The translations under genes were made by a program, and so were the position numbers. From CAVXWV01 sp963695415 (GTDB lineage: Bacteria > Chloroflexota > Anaerolineae > Anaerolineales > UBA4823): a stretch of 64,000 bases of DNA. The notes under the pieces were generated by a model. It was given only the letters and a program-made list of their open reading frames with translations, was not told the origin of the DNA and ran no database searches. The stretch's first letter is position 1, and each line of letters begins with the position of its first letter. Where the stretch lies: contig CAVOGL010000008.1 of assembly GCA_963695415.1 (NCBI GenBank), positions 310,001-374,000 on the forward strand, given 5' to 3'. This document shows positions 35,931 to 46,117 of the stretch, one piece after another.

Positions 35931-37679
35931 TACACCAGCAGCCACATCCTCTACTTGCAGGACAAAAACGGCGATGAGAACTGGCGTCTGTACCGCGTGG
36001 ACTTCAAAAAGGGCATCGTCGACGACCTGACGCCTTATGAAGGTGTCAGGGCTGAAGTGATAGCTGCCAGTCCGGATGATCCCGATACAGTGATCATCGG
36101 ATTGAACAGGCGGGTAGCCGAATGGCATGATATTTACCGTCTGCACTCCCCAGCGGTGAATTGAGCCTGATCCTGGAACACGACCGTTTTATGAGCGCGA
36201 CCTTCGATAACGCCTTGCAGCTGCGTACCGCACTGCAGATGTCGGCGGATGGGGGGATTGAAATCTACAAACCGACCGGTGCCAGCCTCGGCGCGGAAAG
36301 CTGGCAGCTCTGGGACCACATCCCCGAAGAGGATACGCCTCACTACAAACATTATCGGCTTTGATAAAGAAAACCAGCACATTTTCCTGCAGGACAGCCG
36401 CGGCCGGGACACATCAGCGCTGGTGTTGATGGACCTGGAAAGTGGAGAAAAACGAGTTCTTGCAGAAGATGCCCACGCTGACACCGGAGACACCATACGC
36501 CACCCCATCGAAAAGCATATCCAGGCAGTTTCCTTCACCTATGAACGTAAACAATGGGTGGTGTTGGACCCGCAGATCCAACCAGACCTGGATTATCTCA
36601 AGGGGATAGCGGATGGCGAGGTGGAAATCACCAGCCGCACCCTGGATGACCGTTACTGGATCGTGGTGTTTGTGCGCGACGATGCACCGCTTTCCTATTA
36701 TCTTTACGACCATACTAACAGGGAGGCAGCTTTTCTGTTCACAAACCGGTCCACGCTGGAGGGAACCCCGCTGGTCAAGATGCATTCTGCAACGATACAA
36801 GCACGCGATGGCGTAAACCTGACAGTGTATTATTCCCTCCCGGCAGGCAGCGATATGGGTGCTGATGGGCTCCCCGACCAACCGGTGCCAATGGTCCTCA
36901 TCCCCCATGGCGGACCCTGGGGCAGGGACATGTGGGGGTTCAACTCCTTTCACCAGTGGCTGGCAAACCGCGGTTACGCGGTGCTCAATGTAAATTTCCG
37001 CTCCTCCACGGGTTTCGGCAAGGCATTTGTCAACGCCGGCGACCAGCAGTGGGGTGAAAAAATCATCGAAGACCAGCAGGATGCCGTCCATTGGGCAATA
37101 CGAAAGGGGATCGCAGATCCCGAAAAGGTCGCAGTGATGGGAGGCAGTTTCGGCGGATATTCGACCCTGGCAGGCTTAACCTTCACCCCTGAGCTTTTCG
37201 CCTGTGGGGTTGACCTGGTGGGACCCTCCAACCTGGTCACGCTGCTTGAATCGATCCCACCCTACTGGAAACCGATGCTTGAAATGTTCACCCGCAGAGT
37301 GGGCGATTTCCGCACTGAAGAAGGACGTCAGCTTCTGCAGAGACATTCCCCCCTGAACCTCGCACAAAACATTCGCCGTCCCCTGCTGATTGGTCAGGGC
37401 GCCAACGACCCGCGTGTCAAGCAGGCTGAGTCGGACCAGATCGTCAAGGCAATGCAAGAAAAGGACATCCCGGTGACTTATGTACTCTACCCGGATGAAG
37501 GGCACGGCTTCGCCCGTCCTGAGAACAATCTTTCCTTCAATGCGATTGCCGAGGCGTTCCTGGCGGACTGCCTGGGTGGGCGTTTCGAACCGGTCGGGGA
37601 TGACTTCGACGGGTCCAGCCTGCAGGTTATCACGGGCGCAGGCGGGGTTCCTGGATTAGAGCAAGCGCTGAAGGTGTAA
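35931..37679 (+). pseudogene. S9 (prolyl oligopeptidase/acylaminoacyl peptidase) family, 5'-truncated and frameshifted
   Basis: Family-like sequence begins abruptly at YTSSHILYLQDKNGDENWRLYRVDFKKG (35931), in the second blade of the beta-propeller. Roughly the first 100 residues normal for these enzymes are absent, and no good start codon exists. Two single-base shifts follow (near 36147 and 36339, the second an extra C). The C-terminal hydrolase domain is intact: nucleophile motif GGSFGGYSTLAG, acid region GANDPRVKQAESD and histidine in YPDEGHGFARPEN. It would cut short peptides in the cytoplasm. The upstream gene is divergent with a 200-base spacer. Either a deletion or a mis-assembly removed the 5' end. 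Confidence 0.75.
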
Positions 37680-37689
37680 TCGACTTGTT

Positions 37690-38541
37690 CTAATCCTGAT
37701 CCAATCCCAGCAATCTCTGCACATTTTGGTGACAAATCTTAAGGCGCGCTGTTTCACTGATAGCACAGTCCCGAATGAATGCCACCAGCGGCAGTTCCTG
37801 GTCAGGATACAACACATCGGTGCCGAACAGCAGTTTGTCCTGCTGGCGTTCCATGAAATCCAGTCCAAAGGAGGGGTCACGCACCAGGGCGGTGTAACCT
37901 GAACGGGCGGAAAGGTCACCATAAAGGTTGGGATAGGTTGTCAGCAGCCGGTCGGTAGCGCCTGTGGGCATGACGGGTCCGGAAGGGTAACTTGCCAGCC
38001 CCTGTGGGGAAGTGTCAACAACCGATGAAATCTCCGCCCAAAAGTGGGTGGAATGACCGATGAAAATCGTACCCGGATGGAGCTGCAGCATACGCTCCAG
38101 CCCAGGCAAACCCAGCTGGTCCGCGCCGATGTGATGATCCATGTGAAAGACAATCGGCAGACCCAATTCTCCGCAGGCAGCGTAGATGCGCTGCATCAGC
38201 GGGTGGTCGATAGGCAAGCCTGCAAGATTCTCTCCGTAACCACGGCAGCCGAGGTTTTTATATTCCTCAAGAACAGGAAAAGGGTCGAAAGTCTCCGGGT
38301 AGCGGTGGCGCGGGTCCACGCCGCAGAAAGGGATCAGCCTATCCGGATGCTTGCTGCATGCTTCCAGAACCTGGAAGGTGGTGTAGTAATAATCCAGCTC
38401 TTCGGGATTCTCCACACTCATCAGGCAGGCGCGTTCGATACCAAATCGGTCGAGAATGCCAACAAGCTCATCCGCCGAAACCGTAGGGCGGTCCTGCAGC
38501 AGCCTGCCGCAGTGGACATGGATGTCGATCAGCTCAACCAT
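37690..38541 (-). CDS. amidohydrolase family 2 (metal-dependent TIM-barrel hydrolase)
   Basis: The 283-residue protein starts MVELIDIHVHCG, the HxH metal motif of amidohydrolase family 2, and continues with FCGVDPRHR, GCRGYGENLAGLPIDHPLMQ, LGLPIVFHMDHH, FIGHSTHFWAEI and KLLFGTDVLYPDQELPLV, where the final Asp is the expected catalytic residue. Members hydrolyse or decarboxylate small ring or carboxylate compounds; the substrate is unknown. It follows the DegT-type aminotransferase by nine bases and is probably co-transcribed. Confidence 0.85.
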   Translation of the reverse strand: MVELIDIHVHCGRLLQDRPTVSADELVGILDRFGIERACLMSVENPEELDYYYTTFQVLEACSKHPDRLIPFCGVDPRHRYPETFDPFPVLEEYKNLGCRGYGENLAGLPIDHPLMQRIYAACGELGLPIVFHMDHHIGADQLGLPGLERMLQLHPGTIFIGHSTHFWAEISSVVDTSPQGLASYPSGPVMPTGATDRLLTTYPNLYGDLSARSGYTALVRDPSFGLDFMERQQDKLLFGTDVLYPDQELPLVAFIRDCAISETARLKICHQNVQRLLGLDQD

Positions 38542-38550
38542 TGATCTTCA

Positions 38551-39747
38551 TCACTTCCAGGCAGTCTGGATCTTCCTAATCGCTGTAATGATGTCTTCCA
38601 TATCCTGGCGATCCCCCAGGAAGATGTGCTGCAGCAACCATAAAGTGCGCCCGACCGAGGCATCAGTGTGCGGCAATGCAGTATTGGCAGGATCAATGCC
38701 AAAACGAGACTGCATCTCTTTGCGGATGGCGGGAGAATGGTTCAGAGGCACATAACCCTGGCTTGCTGTGGCGATGCCCTCGGCAGTCAGCGCAGGGATA
38801 AAATCCTCAAGAGGATGTCCTCCAAATTGTGCCGGATCATAGTGCAGCATCAATAAATGGTAAGCATGGCGCGTTACACGCGGGTCAACTGGGAGCGGTG
38901 ACAGACCCGGAACATCCTCCAGCCCTTCTCGCAGGTAAGCGATGTTGTGCTCGCGGGTGCTGGCCTGGTCATCCATGCGCTCGAGCTGCGCTAAAAGTAC
39001 AGCGCCCTGCCATTCGGTCATACGCAGATTGGCGCCGAGTACTTCATGCTGGTACCATGCTCCCTGGCGCACACGTCCGACATTGTGAATTGACCAGCAT
39101 CTCTCGTAGAGTGCATCGTCGTTCGTCACCAGCGCACCACCCTCACCCGAATTCAGGTTCTTGCTGCTCTGGAACGAGAACGCGCCGATGTTTCCAATCG
39201 CACCGACGCGCTGACCGCGCCATTCTGCGCCCCAAGCCTGGCAGGCATCCTCCAACAAGAAAAGACCGTAATCAGTCGCAATCTGCCTCAAGCCATCCAT
39301 ATCTGCCGGGTGCCCTGCCAGGTGCACCGGGAGGATGACTTTCGTCTTCTCCGTCAGACAATCACTCACAGCGCCGGGATCCATCGTAAAGCTCTCCGGA
39401 TGGATATCAGCGAAGACCGGTTTGGCGCCCACGCGCAGCACGGCGCTGGCGGTAGCGATGAAGGTGTACGCCGGTACAACAACTTCATCCCCGTTTCCGA
39501 CCCCCAAAGCCATTAAAGCCAGCTCAAGCGCCAATGTGCCGTTAGGGACACAGAGCGCATGTTTTGCCCCCTGAAATTGGGCGAAGCGCTGCTCGAAAGT
39601 ATTGACTTTATCTCCGGACAGCATCCCCCAGTTCCCGGAATGAAGCACCTCCAGTAAAAGCTTTTCTTCACGCTGGTCGAAAACGGGCCAGGGGTGCATT
39701 GGTTTCGTACGCACGGGTGTGCCGCCATCTATGGCGAGATTGGACAT
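38551..39747 (-). CDS. DegT/DnrJ/EryC1/StrS family PLP aminotransferase
   Basis: The ATG at 39747 follows AGGAGG and opens a 398-residue enzyme: NLAIDGGTPVRTKPMHPWP, HALCVPNGTLALELALMALG, GDEVVVPAYTFIATASAV, VHLAGHPADMD, LLEDACQAWGAE and the cofactor-lysine motif FSFQSSKNLNSGEGGALVTND. These enzymes aminate keto-sugars or scyllo-inosose-like compounds. HPWP near the N-terminus is common in the group acting in sugar or inositol pathways. The pairing with an amidohydrolase does not reveal the pathway. Upstream in-frame codons to 39930 lack conserved sequence. Confidence 0.87.
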   Translation of the reverse strand: MSNLAIDGGTPVRTKPMHPWPVFDQREEKLLLEVLHSGNWGMLSGDKVNTFEQRFAQFQGAKHALCVPNGTLALELALMALGVGNGDEVVVPAYTFIATASAVLRVGAKPVFADIHPESFTMDPGAVSDCLTEKTKVILPVHLAGHPADMDGLRQIATDYGLFLLEDACQAWGAEWRGQRVGAIGNIGAFSFQSSKNLNSGEGGALVTNDDALYERCWSIHNVGRVRQGAWYQHEVLGANLRMTEWQGAVLLAQLERMDDQASTREHNIAYLREGLEDVPGLSPLPVDPRVTRHAYHLLMLHYDPAQFGGHPLEDFIPALTAEGIATASQGYVPLNHSPAIRKEMQSRFGIDPANTALPHTDASVGRTLWLLQHIFLGDRQDMEDIITAIRKIQTAWK

Positions 39748-39863
39748 GGAACCTCCTGATGGGTGCATGGGTGAGTGTGGCTTGATTTTAATGCAATACT
39801 CCCCAATTTCCAACTGCGCACCTTCCCCCATCTTCAACGTGTTATACAGGATAGGTATGCTAG

Positions 39864-41031
39864 ATGACTCACTTAGCCTCGACACAACGCCTATACTATA
39901 TCGATTGGCTGCGCGTAATTGCCATGGCAATCGTGGTTGCCGTCCACATTACCATGCCTTTTCAGGCAGTAGAAGGCGTCTGGATGATCCAATTCGAGCA
40001 GACCAGCCTGTTTTTTTCACTGAGTTCACTTTTCTTTTTCCAGTGGGTGATGCACCTTCTCTTCTTCCTGGCGGGTGCGAGCGCTTTTTTCTCCCTGGGC
40101 TCTCGCAGCCGAAAGCACTATGCAGGCACGCGTTTCACCCGCCTCGGGGTACCCCTGGTGTTGGGTCTGCTCGTGTTAACCCCCATCCAGGTATATCTCA
40201 GCTGGAAGGGAATGGGACAGTTTGATGGCAGTTTCTCAGCATTCTATGCGGGTATGTACCGGTACTGCGCGCTGGAGTCGAACCAGTTTTGGATGGTGTA
40301 TGGATGCCTGGTGCGCCACCTCTGGTTCCTGGGCTTCCTGCTGGTATATTCCCTTGCCTGCCTGCCCGTCTTCTTGTGGTTGAGAAAAAGTAAGCACCCG
40401 TCAGGCATCAAAATACTCGCCCAACTCAGCCAGCAACCTGCAGGCATAATGATTTTTATCATCCCTGTCGCATTGATCCAGGTTACCCTTAAAGCCAGCT
40501 TCCCCGAACACCATAACTGGAGTGACTTCTTCACCTGGATGATGTATTTTATCTTCGGTTTTGTCTTCATGATGGACAGGCGATTCATAGACAGCATGAG
40601 CGCGGTGGCGATTGAGGGCTCTGGGGATCGGGATTGCCAGTTTTACCTGCATTATTATCCTGCTGATGAGCAGTGACCGGGCGACAGCCTGGGAGTTATC
40701 ACCGGTGTTCTCGTGGGACTACGCGCTTTACCAGGTTCTGCGCAGTCTGAACAGCTGGATATGGGTCGTGTTTATGATCGCGACCGGCGTTGCGATCGCC
40801 AAATCCAACAGCCTTGCATTGGAATATAGCAATGAAGCCGTGCTTCCGGTATATGTCCTGCACCACGTGGTGGTGATTGCGGCGGCATATTTGCTGCTGG
40901 ATTGGTCAGCACCGATCCTGATTAAACTGCCGGTTTTGGCAGCGATCGTCCTCCTGATCACTTTGGGTATTTACGAACTGCTCATCCGGCGATTCAAGCC
41001 ACTAAGATTCCTGTTCGGTATGCGCGTCTGA
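39864..41031 (+). CDS. acyltransferase family 3 membrane protein (single-base frameshift)
   Basis: The N-terminus RLYYIDWLRVIAMAIVVAVHITMPF is the signature of acyltransferase 3 (OafA/YrhL) proteins, including the early catalytic His. Some ten hydrophobic segments follow (FFFQWVMHLLFFLAGASAFFSLG, RHLWFLGFLLVYSLACLP). The frame ends at 40676; shifting one base near 40597-40605 continues as RWRLRALGIGIASFTCIIILL to a C-terminal half with PVYVLHHVVVIAAAYLLL. About 389 residues are expected. Such proteins O-acetylate sugars of surface polymers. A TATACA box at 39843-39848 would give a very short leader. Confidence 0.8.
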
Positions 41032-41121
41032 TCAATGCCGCATTGGGAAACAGATGAATGTTCGCTTATAGCAGTCCAGTATAACTATACAAATACAACC
41101 TGAATGGTAGAATTTTCCGGG

Positions 41122-42280
41122 ATGAAGAAAATACTCATCACGTTATTACCGGTCACGATCCTGCTGGCAGTTCTTGTTTCCGCCTGCAGTGTGCTGGTCC
41201 CGGCTGCAGCCGAACCCGACCTGCTGGCTGCCCTACCGAATGAGGCTGTGACACCTGCAGCTTCGGCGACTCCAGCAGCCATCCTTGCAGTAACAGAATC
41301 ACCCGCACCTGCAGCGGTTCCCACGGCTACCCACACCCCGCTTCCAACGGATACCCCGACCAGCACGCCAACGCCCACCCCCACGCTGCACCCCATGATG
41401 ATCGAAGCGCTGCGCCAGGGTGAGTACCCGGGCAGCGAGATCGTCATCGAGCAGGAGCTCGCCCGGGGGGCGAATTACAGCCGTTACTACGCCTATTACC
41501 TGTCGGAAGGGCTGAAGAACTACGCCCTGCTGACCATTCCGGATGGGGAGATGCCCCCGACCGGCTGGCCCGCCATCGTCTTCAACCACGGCTATATCCC
41601 ACCCGAAGAGTACCGCACCACCGAACGCTATATCGCCTATGTGGACAACCTTGCCCGGCAGGGTTACGTGATCTTGCGCATCGACTACCGCGGGCATGAC
41701 CGCTCGGAGGGGGAAGCCAGAGGCGCTTACGGCTACCCGGACTATACCATCGATGTGCTCAACGCGGTGGCTTCCCTGAAGCAGTTCGCACAGGTCGACC
41801 CGCAGCGCATCGGCATGTGGGGGCATTCGATGGGCGGTTACCTGACCCTGCGGGCGATGGTCATCTCGCCGGATATCAAAGTGGGCGTGATCTGGGCAGG
41901 CGTGGTGGCTTCTTACCCGGACCTGCTTACCCGCTGGCGGCGCACCATCCCCACGCCGATCCCGTCCGAATCCACCCCGCGGCGCTGGCGCTGGAGCTGG
42001 GTGGACGAGTTCGGCACTGCCGGAGGAGAATCCCGATTTCTGGAGCGCCGTCTCCTCCAACAGCTATTTAGAGGACATCTCTGGACCGCTGCAGCTGCAC
42101 CATGCCACAACCGACGAGACCGTGCCGCTGGTGTTTTCGGAGCTGCTGGCAGGGGAACTGCAGGCGGCGGGCAAGACCTATGAGTATTACATCTACCCTG
42201 ACGATAACCACAACCTTTCCAAGTCGTTCAGCCTTGCGATGCAGCGCACGATCTCTTTTTACGACCAGTATCTGAAGTAA
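41122..42280 (+). CDS. alpha/beta hydrolase lipoprotein, S9-like (single-base frameshift)
   Basis: The signal peptide KKILITLLPVTILLAVLVSAC ends in a lipobox, followed by a Thr/Pro-rich tether. The hydrolase domain shows PAIVFNHGYIPPEEYR, RIDYRGHDRSEGEARG and the nucleophile elbow GMWGHSMGGYLTLRAM. One extra base near 42020 shifts the frame; the continuation reads EENPDFWSAVSSNSYLEDIS, HHATTDETVPLVFSELL and YPDDNHNLS, supplying Asp and His, to a stop at 42280. It is probably an esterase or peptidase on the outer face of the membrane. About 386 residues are expected. Confidence 0.78.
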
Positions 42281-42413
42281 TCTAAACCAGGAAACCCTCT
42301 ATTCCGAAGATACAAGGAGTTTTTTAGGATTGCTGGTATTGACCGGTTGAATCGCTATGGAAGTACGTTTTCTTATTGTGGATATATTAAAATTGGTTAG
42401 CAATCTTGCAGCT

Positions 42414-42469
42414 GAGTGAACCGCCGAAAGTGCTTAGAATGATTCGGTGACGAGAAATGCGGTTCACTC
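42414..42469. repeat. inverted repeat at the edge of an AT-rich island
   Basis: GAGTGAACCGC (42414-42424) and GCGGTTCACTC (42459-42469) are exact inverse copies around 34 bases, with a nested CCGAA/TTCGG pair inside (42424-42428, 42443-42447). The 287-base spacer 42281-42567 contains further partly complementary pieces (GGTGTTT near 42481, AAACACC near 42520) and no gene. It may be a structured RNA, a mobile-element end or a terminator. Confidence 0.5.
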
Positions 42470-42567
42470 CAGGGTTTCGCCGGTGTTTATCAGGATTTTT
42501 GTTAAATCACTCCCGGTGAAACACCTAAATCCTTTATTGAGCAGCGAAAAGACTAAGGATAAAACTC

Positions 42568-43750
42568 ATGGGTAAAACAATGTTTTCGATACAATTCCTG
42601 GCAAATAACAAGAAAGTCATCCCAATTTACTTTAAAAATGGAGATGTATGGCATACAAGTGTCAAGTTGCCGGATCTGGTGCTGGAAATCAAATCCGATG
42701 GACCGACTTATAACATTGAAGATATTATTTTGATCGGTCTGACCGGCAGTAAACAATTATTAACCTTACATTATTGTGGCGAAATTGAAAAACCAATTCA
42801 AAATGCCAATCTATTGTTGAACAAACTGACACAGGAGCCTATGAGCCAATGGAAAGAATACAACCTTCATATAATTTTCGGAGATGTACCTAAACCACGA
42901 AGCACATTTGGAGAAAGCCATCAACTAAAATCAAGCTGCCCCACTTGTTTACGCTTACAAGATTTCTTTTCTTTTCATTATGCTGGAAAAGATAAGATTG
43001 ACCATATTGTCTGTAAAATTAAATTGGCCTCCGAAGAGGGTGAAATTATCGTGGAAGCCCAAATTCCACTCACATCTTATCAATGTGTGGGGGATTATAT
43101 ATTCCCAATTGTGGGTAGTGCTACAGTCATGGGAACACCTTGGAACGGAGTTTGGGGTCATCGAATAGCAAATTCTCAGGAATTTGCATTTGACGTTGTT
43201 GATTATCGACGTGATGAGAAAGGTGAGTTTGTTTTATCAACCCCCAAAAATTCCAGCAAAGTGGAAGACTATTTCTTGTTTGAGAGAGAAGTACATGCAA
43301 TTGGAAACGGAATTGTGGTAGCAGCGGGAAACCGATGGCCGAACGAATGGGTTATGAATCCATTAAACTATTCTGAAGAACGGATCACTGAATTGACCCA
43401 AAAGTTATTGATTGAAGGGCTTGATTTCAATCACGCAATATTAGGCAATTACGTTATTATTGACCATCAGAACGGTGAATTTAGCCTTTATGCTCATATG
43501 AGTGAAGGAACTCTTACTGTGGAAGTTGGCGATAGTGTCAAACAAGGGCAGGTAATCGGAAGAGTAGGAAATACCAGTAATTCAGATTTTCCCCATCTCC
43601 ATTTCCATTTGATGGAACTCGATGGATTTTCAAACAGCGAATGGTCTCCCAGTTATGTTTAAGAATTTACTTCCTGGTCAAGCGCCAATTTATGATTTTG
43701 ACGAGACAAACTCATTGCTTTATTCGGATTATCTTTTTGTGAGAACCTGA
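42568..43750 (+). CDS. M23-family peptidase-like protein (single-base frameshift near the end)
   Basis: An AT-rich gene unlike its flanks. The N-terminal 180 residues are a beta-rich region of unknown type. The C-terminal half is an M23/LytM domain: SQEFAFDVVDYRRD holds the Asp ligand, and GNYVIIDHQNGEFSLYAHM and GDSVKQGQVIGRVGNTSNSDFPHLHFHLM hold the HxH ligand. The first His ligand of classical LytM appears replaced in SQEFAFD. One extra base near 43618 ends the frame at 43662; the continuation SMDFQTANGLPVMFKNLLPG runs to 43750. No signal peptide is visible, so it may act inside the cell or be a non-enzymatic binder. Confidence 0.72.
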
Positions 43751-43933
43751 GTTATTAAGGATTATTAACGACAACCATAAGCAGCCTGATCTGGCATAAA
43801 ATGTGACAATTGTCAGGCAGCGTGGGTAAAAGGCGCAAATTTAAGTAAAAAAGCTGGAGCAAACGATTTCGAAGCGCAAGCGACAGGTTATACAACCGTC
43901 AGGCAGACCCTTCAGGCTGAAAAGGAAGATACT

Positions 43934-44371
43934 ATGTATGAAAGAATGCTTGATAAGAATAAAACACCCACAGAAAATGAAATACAGGAATATATTGGAA
44001 AGCAAGCTAATGACAATCTCAATCTAATTCAATCAAGGTTGAAGGAATTGTTTGATTGCAATTATGAATTGAAATTCCCCTTCGGAAATAATTACGGTTG
44101 GGGATACAAAGTCAGCATCAAGAAAAAGCATTTGATGTATTTGTTTTTTGAAAAAGATAGCTTGACGATGATGATGAAAATAAATGAACCCGGGACAGAA
44201 AATGAAATTAATCTGCTGAATGGACTTTCCAGTAAAGGAAAACAATATTGGGATGATCAGTATCCATGTGGAAAGGGTGGTTGGATCCATTACAGGATCG
44301 AGACAAAGGAAGATCTGAAAGATGCCGGTATATTTTTAAGTTTACGCACAAAGAAGCCGGTCAATTTTTGA
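43934..44371 (+). CDS. DUF3788-family protein
   Basis: The 145-residue protein ends with a pattern typical of DUF3788: an N-terminal helix, LKFPFGNNYGWGYKVSIKKKHLMYLFFEKD in the middle, and GGWIHYRIETKEDLKDAGIFLSLRTKKP at the end. The family has no established function and is often found beside small-molecule or stress genes. Its AT-rich codon use matches the upstream M23-like gene. The 183-base gap before it holds a GACAATTGTC palindrome (43804-43813) and no gene. Confidence 0.7.
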   Translation: MYERMLDKNKTPTENEIQEYIGKQANDNLNLIQSRLKELFDCNYELKFPFGNNYGWGYKVSIKKKHLMYLFFEKDSLTMMMKINEPGTENEINLLNGLSSKGKQYWDDQYPCGKGGWIHYRIETKEDLKDAGIFLSLRTKKPVNF

Positions 44372-44389
44372 ACCATAAATAGGGGAATA

Positions 44390-45091
44390 ATGGATTATGT
44401 AGTTGCCCGTACATTTAACTCGCTGTATATCATCCTGGATATTATCTGGCTGCTCATATACGCGGGCATATTGTTGTACTTTAGAAGAAGGATAGCCGTC
44501 ATCGTTGGACTGATCGCCGGCACGGTGTATTTTCTAGTCGATTACGGCATTTTCTACCAACTGCTTGGTACGCGCCAGATTGATGGAGCTGATCCTTTGT
44601 GGTTCCTGCTTTGGTTAAGTATGAGCTATGGGTTTACCAATTTTGCCTGGATATGGTTGCTCCTGGACCGCGATGGTCATGCGGTGGAGTGGTCATTATT
44701 ACCCATTCTGGGATGGGTAACCATTGGTCAACTCAGCCAGACTTTTGGTGCGGGGTTTACGGAAATAACCATTTCACGCGGAACAGGCTCCTATCACGGC
44801 ATGATGGCACTCATTTTGTGTATTGGGTATTTGATTATCATCATCAATAATTTGAAAGGTCGTGAAAGAGTAAATATCCTGTGGCTGATTTCCATTGGAA
44901 TCGGTGTGCAGCTCTCCTGGGAGGCTTCACTGCTCATCAGTGGGATTCGCCCGGCGATCTGGCAGCCGATTGTGGTCAATTCACTGCTTGAGACGAACCT
45001 GGGAATGCCTTATATCTTCTTTATTCACAAGGTTATTTCCGGACGGTGGAGGGAAGACTTTGCTGGTAGATTGTCAGTAGAAAATAAATGA
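44390..45091 (+). CDS. six- to seven-helix membrane protein of unknown function
   Basis: A 233-residue hydrophobic protein with helices near 10-30, 35-57, 68-92, 98-115, 130-150, 160-182 and 195-213. A distinctive segment is GAGFTEITISRGTGSYHGMM between helices. I do not recognise a family or catalytic residue. AGGGGA precedes the ATG. The stop overlaps the next ATG (ATGA at 45088), so it is coupled to the acetyltransferase gene. Confidence 0.6.
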   Translation: MDYVVARTFNSLYIILDIIWLLIYAGILLYFRRRIAVIVGLIAGTVYFLVDYGIFYQLLGTRQIDGADPLWFLLWLSMSYGFTNFAWIWLLLDRDGHAVEWSLLPILGWVTIGQLSQTFGAGFTEITISRGTGSYHGMMALILCIGYLIIIINNLKGRERVNILWLISIGIGVQLSWEASLLISGIRPAIWQPIVVNSLLETNLGMPYIFFIHKVISGRWREDFAGRLSVENK

Positions 45092-46117
45092 TGAAACTAG
45101 AGCCTACTTTTCGTCTCTTTCAAAATGAAGACGATTATACATTGATGCACTTCTTATACCTGGAAAGCATAAAAGCAGACCAGGTGATTGATAACGCCAG
45201 CCTGGAAGATATCAGGAGCTGGTGTGCTCCATCCGAACGCCTGGATCCTAAACACGACATCCTGTTCGCACTGGATGATGAAGGCAAAGAAATCGGTTTC
45301 AGCCGCCTGAGCTGGTACACCGGGAAGGATGAGGTCAGGCTTTATACCCAGGCAAGTTACTTGCTACCGGAAGCCAGGAAGCCGGGAGCCTGGTCGGAAA
45401 TGGTCAAAGCAAACGAGCGCCGGTTGCGAGAAATCGCAGCCCGGAACCCCGGTCGTGAACAATTCTTTCAATCCTGGGCAACCGAAATCCAAAAGGAATG
45501 GATTTCTGTATTGGAAAACGAGGGGTTCACAGGCAGTGCGCCATTTCAACAATATGCTTCATACGCTGGAGCATATCCCCAACCCGGGGTTAGCGGATGG
45601 CATCGCAGTTCGACCGGTCCAGGATGACCATTATAGAAAAATCTGGGAGGCACAAAGAGAAGTGCAAAGAGAGCTATTCGAATTTGTTGCCGAAGGGTGG
45701 GTGGATGAGCGTTATCAGGACTGGTTGAAAGACCCTTCACACACGCCTGATTTATGGCAGGTTGCCTGGGATGGAGACCAGGTAGCGGGGATGGTCCTGC
45801 CTCGGATTGATGAGGCAGAAAATCAAGCCCTGAACCGCAAGCGTGGTTACACGGAACATGTATTTGTGAGGAAGCCCTGGCGGAAACTTGGAATCGCCAA
45901 AGCGCTGGTTGCTCGAAGCTTACAGGAGCTGAAAAAGCAGGGCATGCAAGAAGCGGAGCTGGGTGTGGATACAGAGAATGATAGTGGAGCGTACGGATTT
46001 TACACAAGGATGGGGTATCGAACTTTCAGCACGGATATCTGGTTTCGCAAACCCATGAAATCGAAAGACAGGTTACCTGACCTGACCGTTAACCAGCATA
46101 AAGATTTTAGACCATGA
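45088..46117 (+). CDS. tandem GNAT acetyltransferase (single-base frameshift)
   Basis: Two GNAT-like halves are encoded. The first (FRLFQNEDDYTLMHFLYLES..., ILFALDDEGKEIGFSRLSWY) is interrupted at 45540, where one extra base separates it from RHFNNMLHTLEHIPNP and the second domain, IAVRPVQDDHYRKIWE, LWQVAWDGDQVAGMVLPRI, EHVFVRKPWRKLGIAKALV (acetyl-CoA binding loop) and YGFYTRMGYRTF. About 342 residues are expected. Substrate unknown; tandem GNATs of this size in Chloroflexota are commonly annotated as mycothiol-synthase-like. Start and stop overlap both neighbours by four bases. Confidence 0.8.

Noticed and set aside
41299..42060. A 253-codon frame antisense to the lipoprotein hydrolase
   Set aside because: The plus strand has a signal peptide, lipobox and catalytic motifs; the antisense product is Gly/Arg/Val-rich with no recognisable fold.
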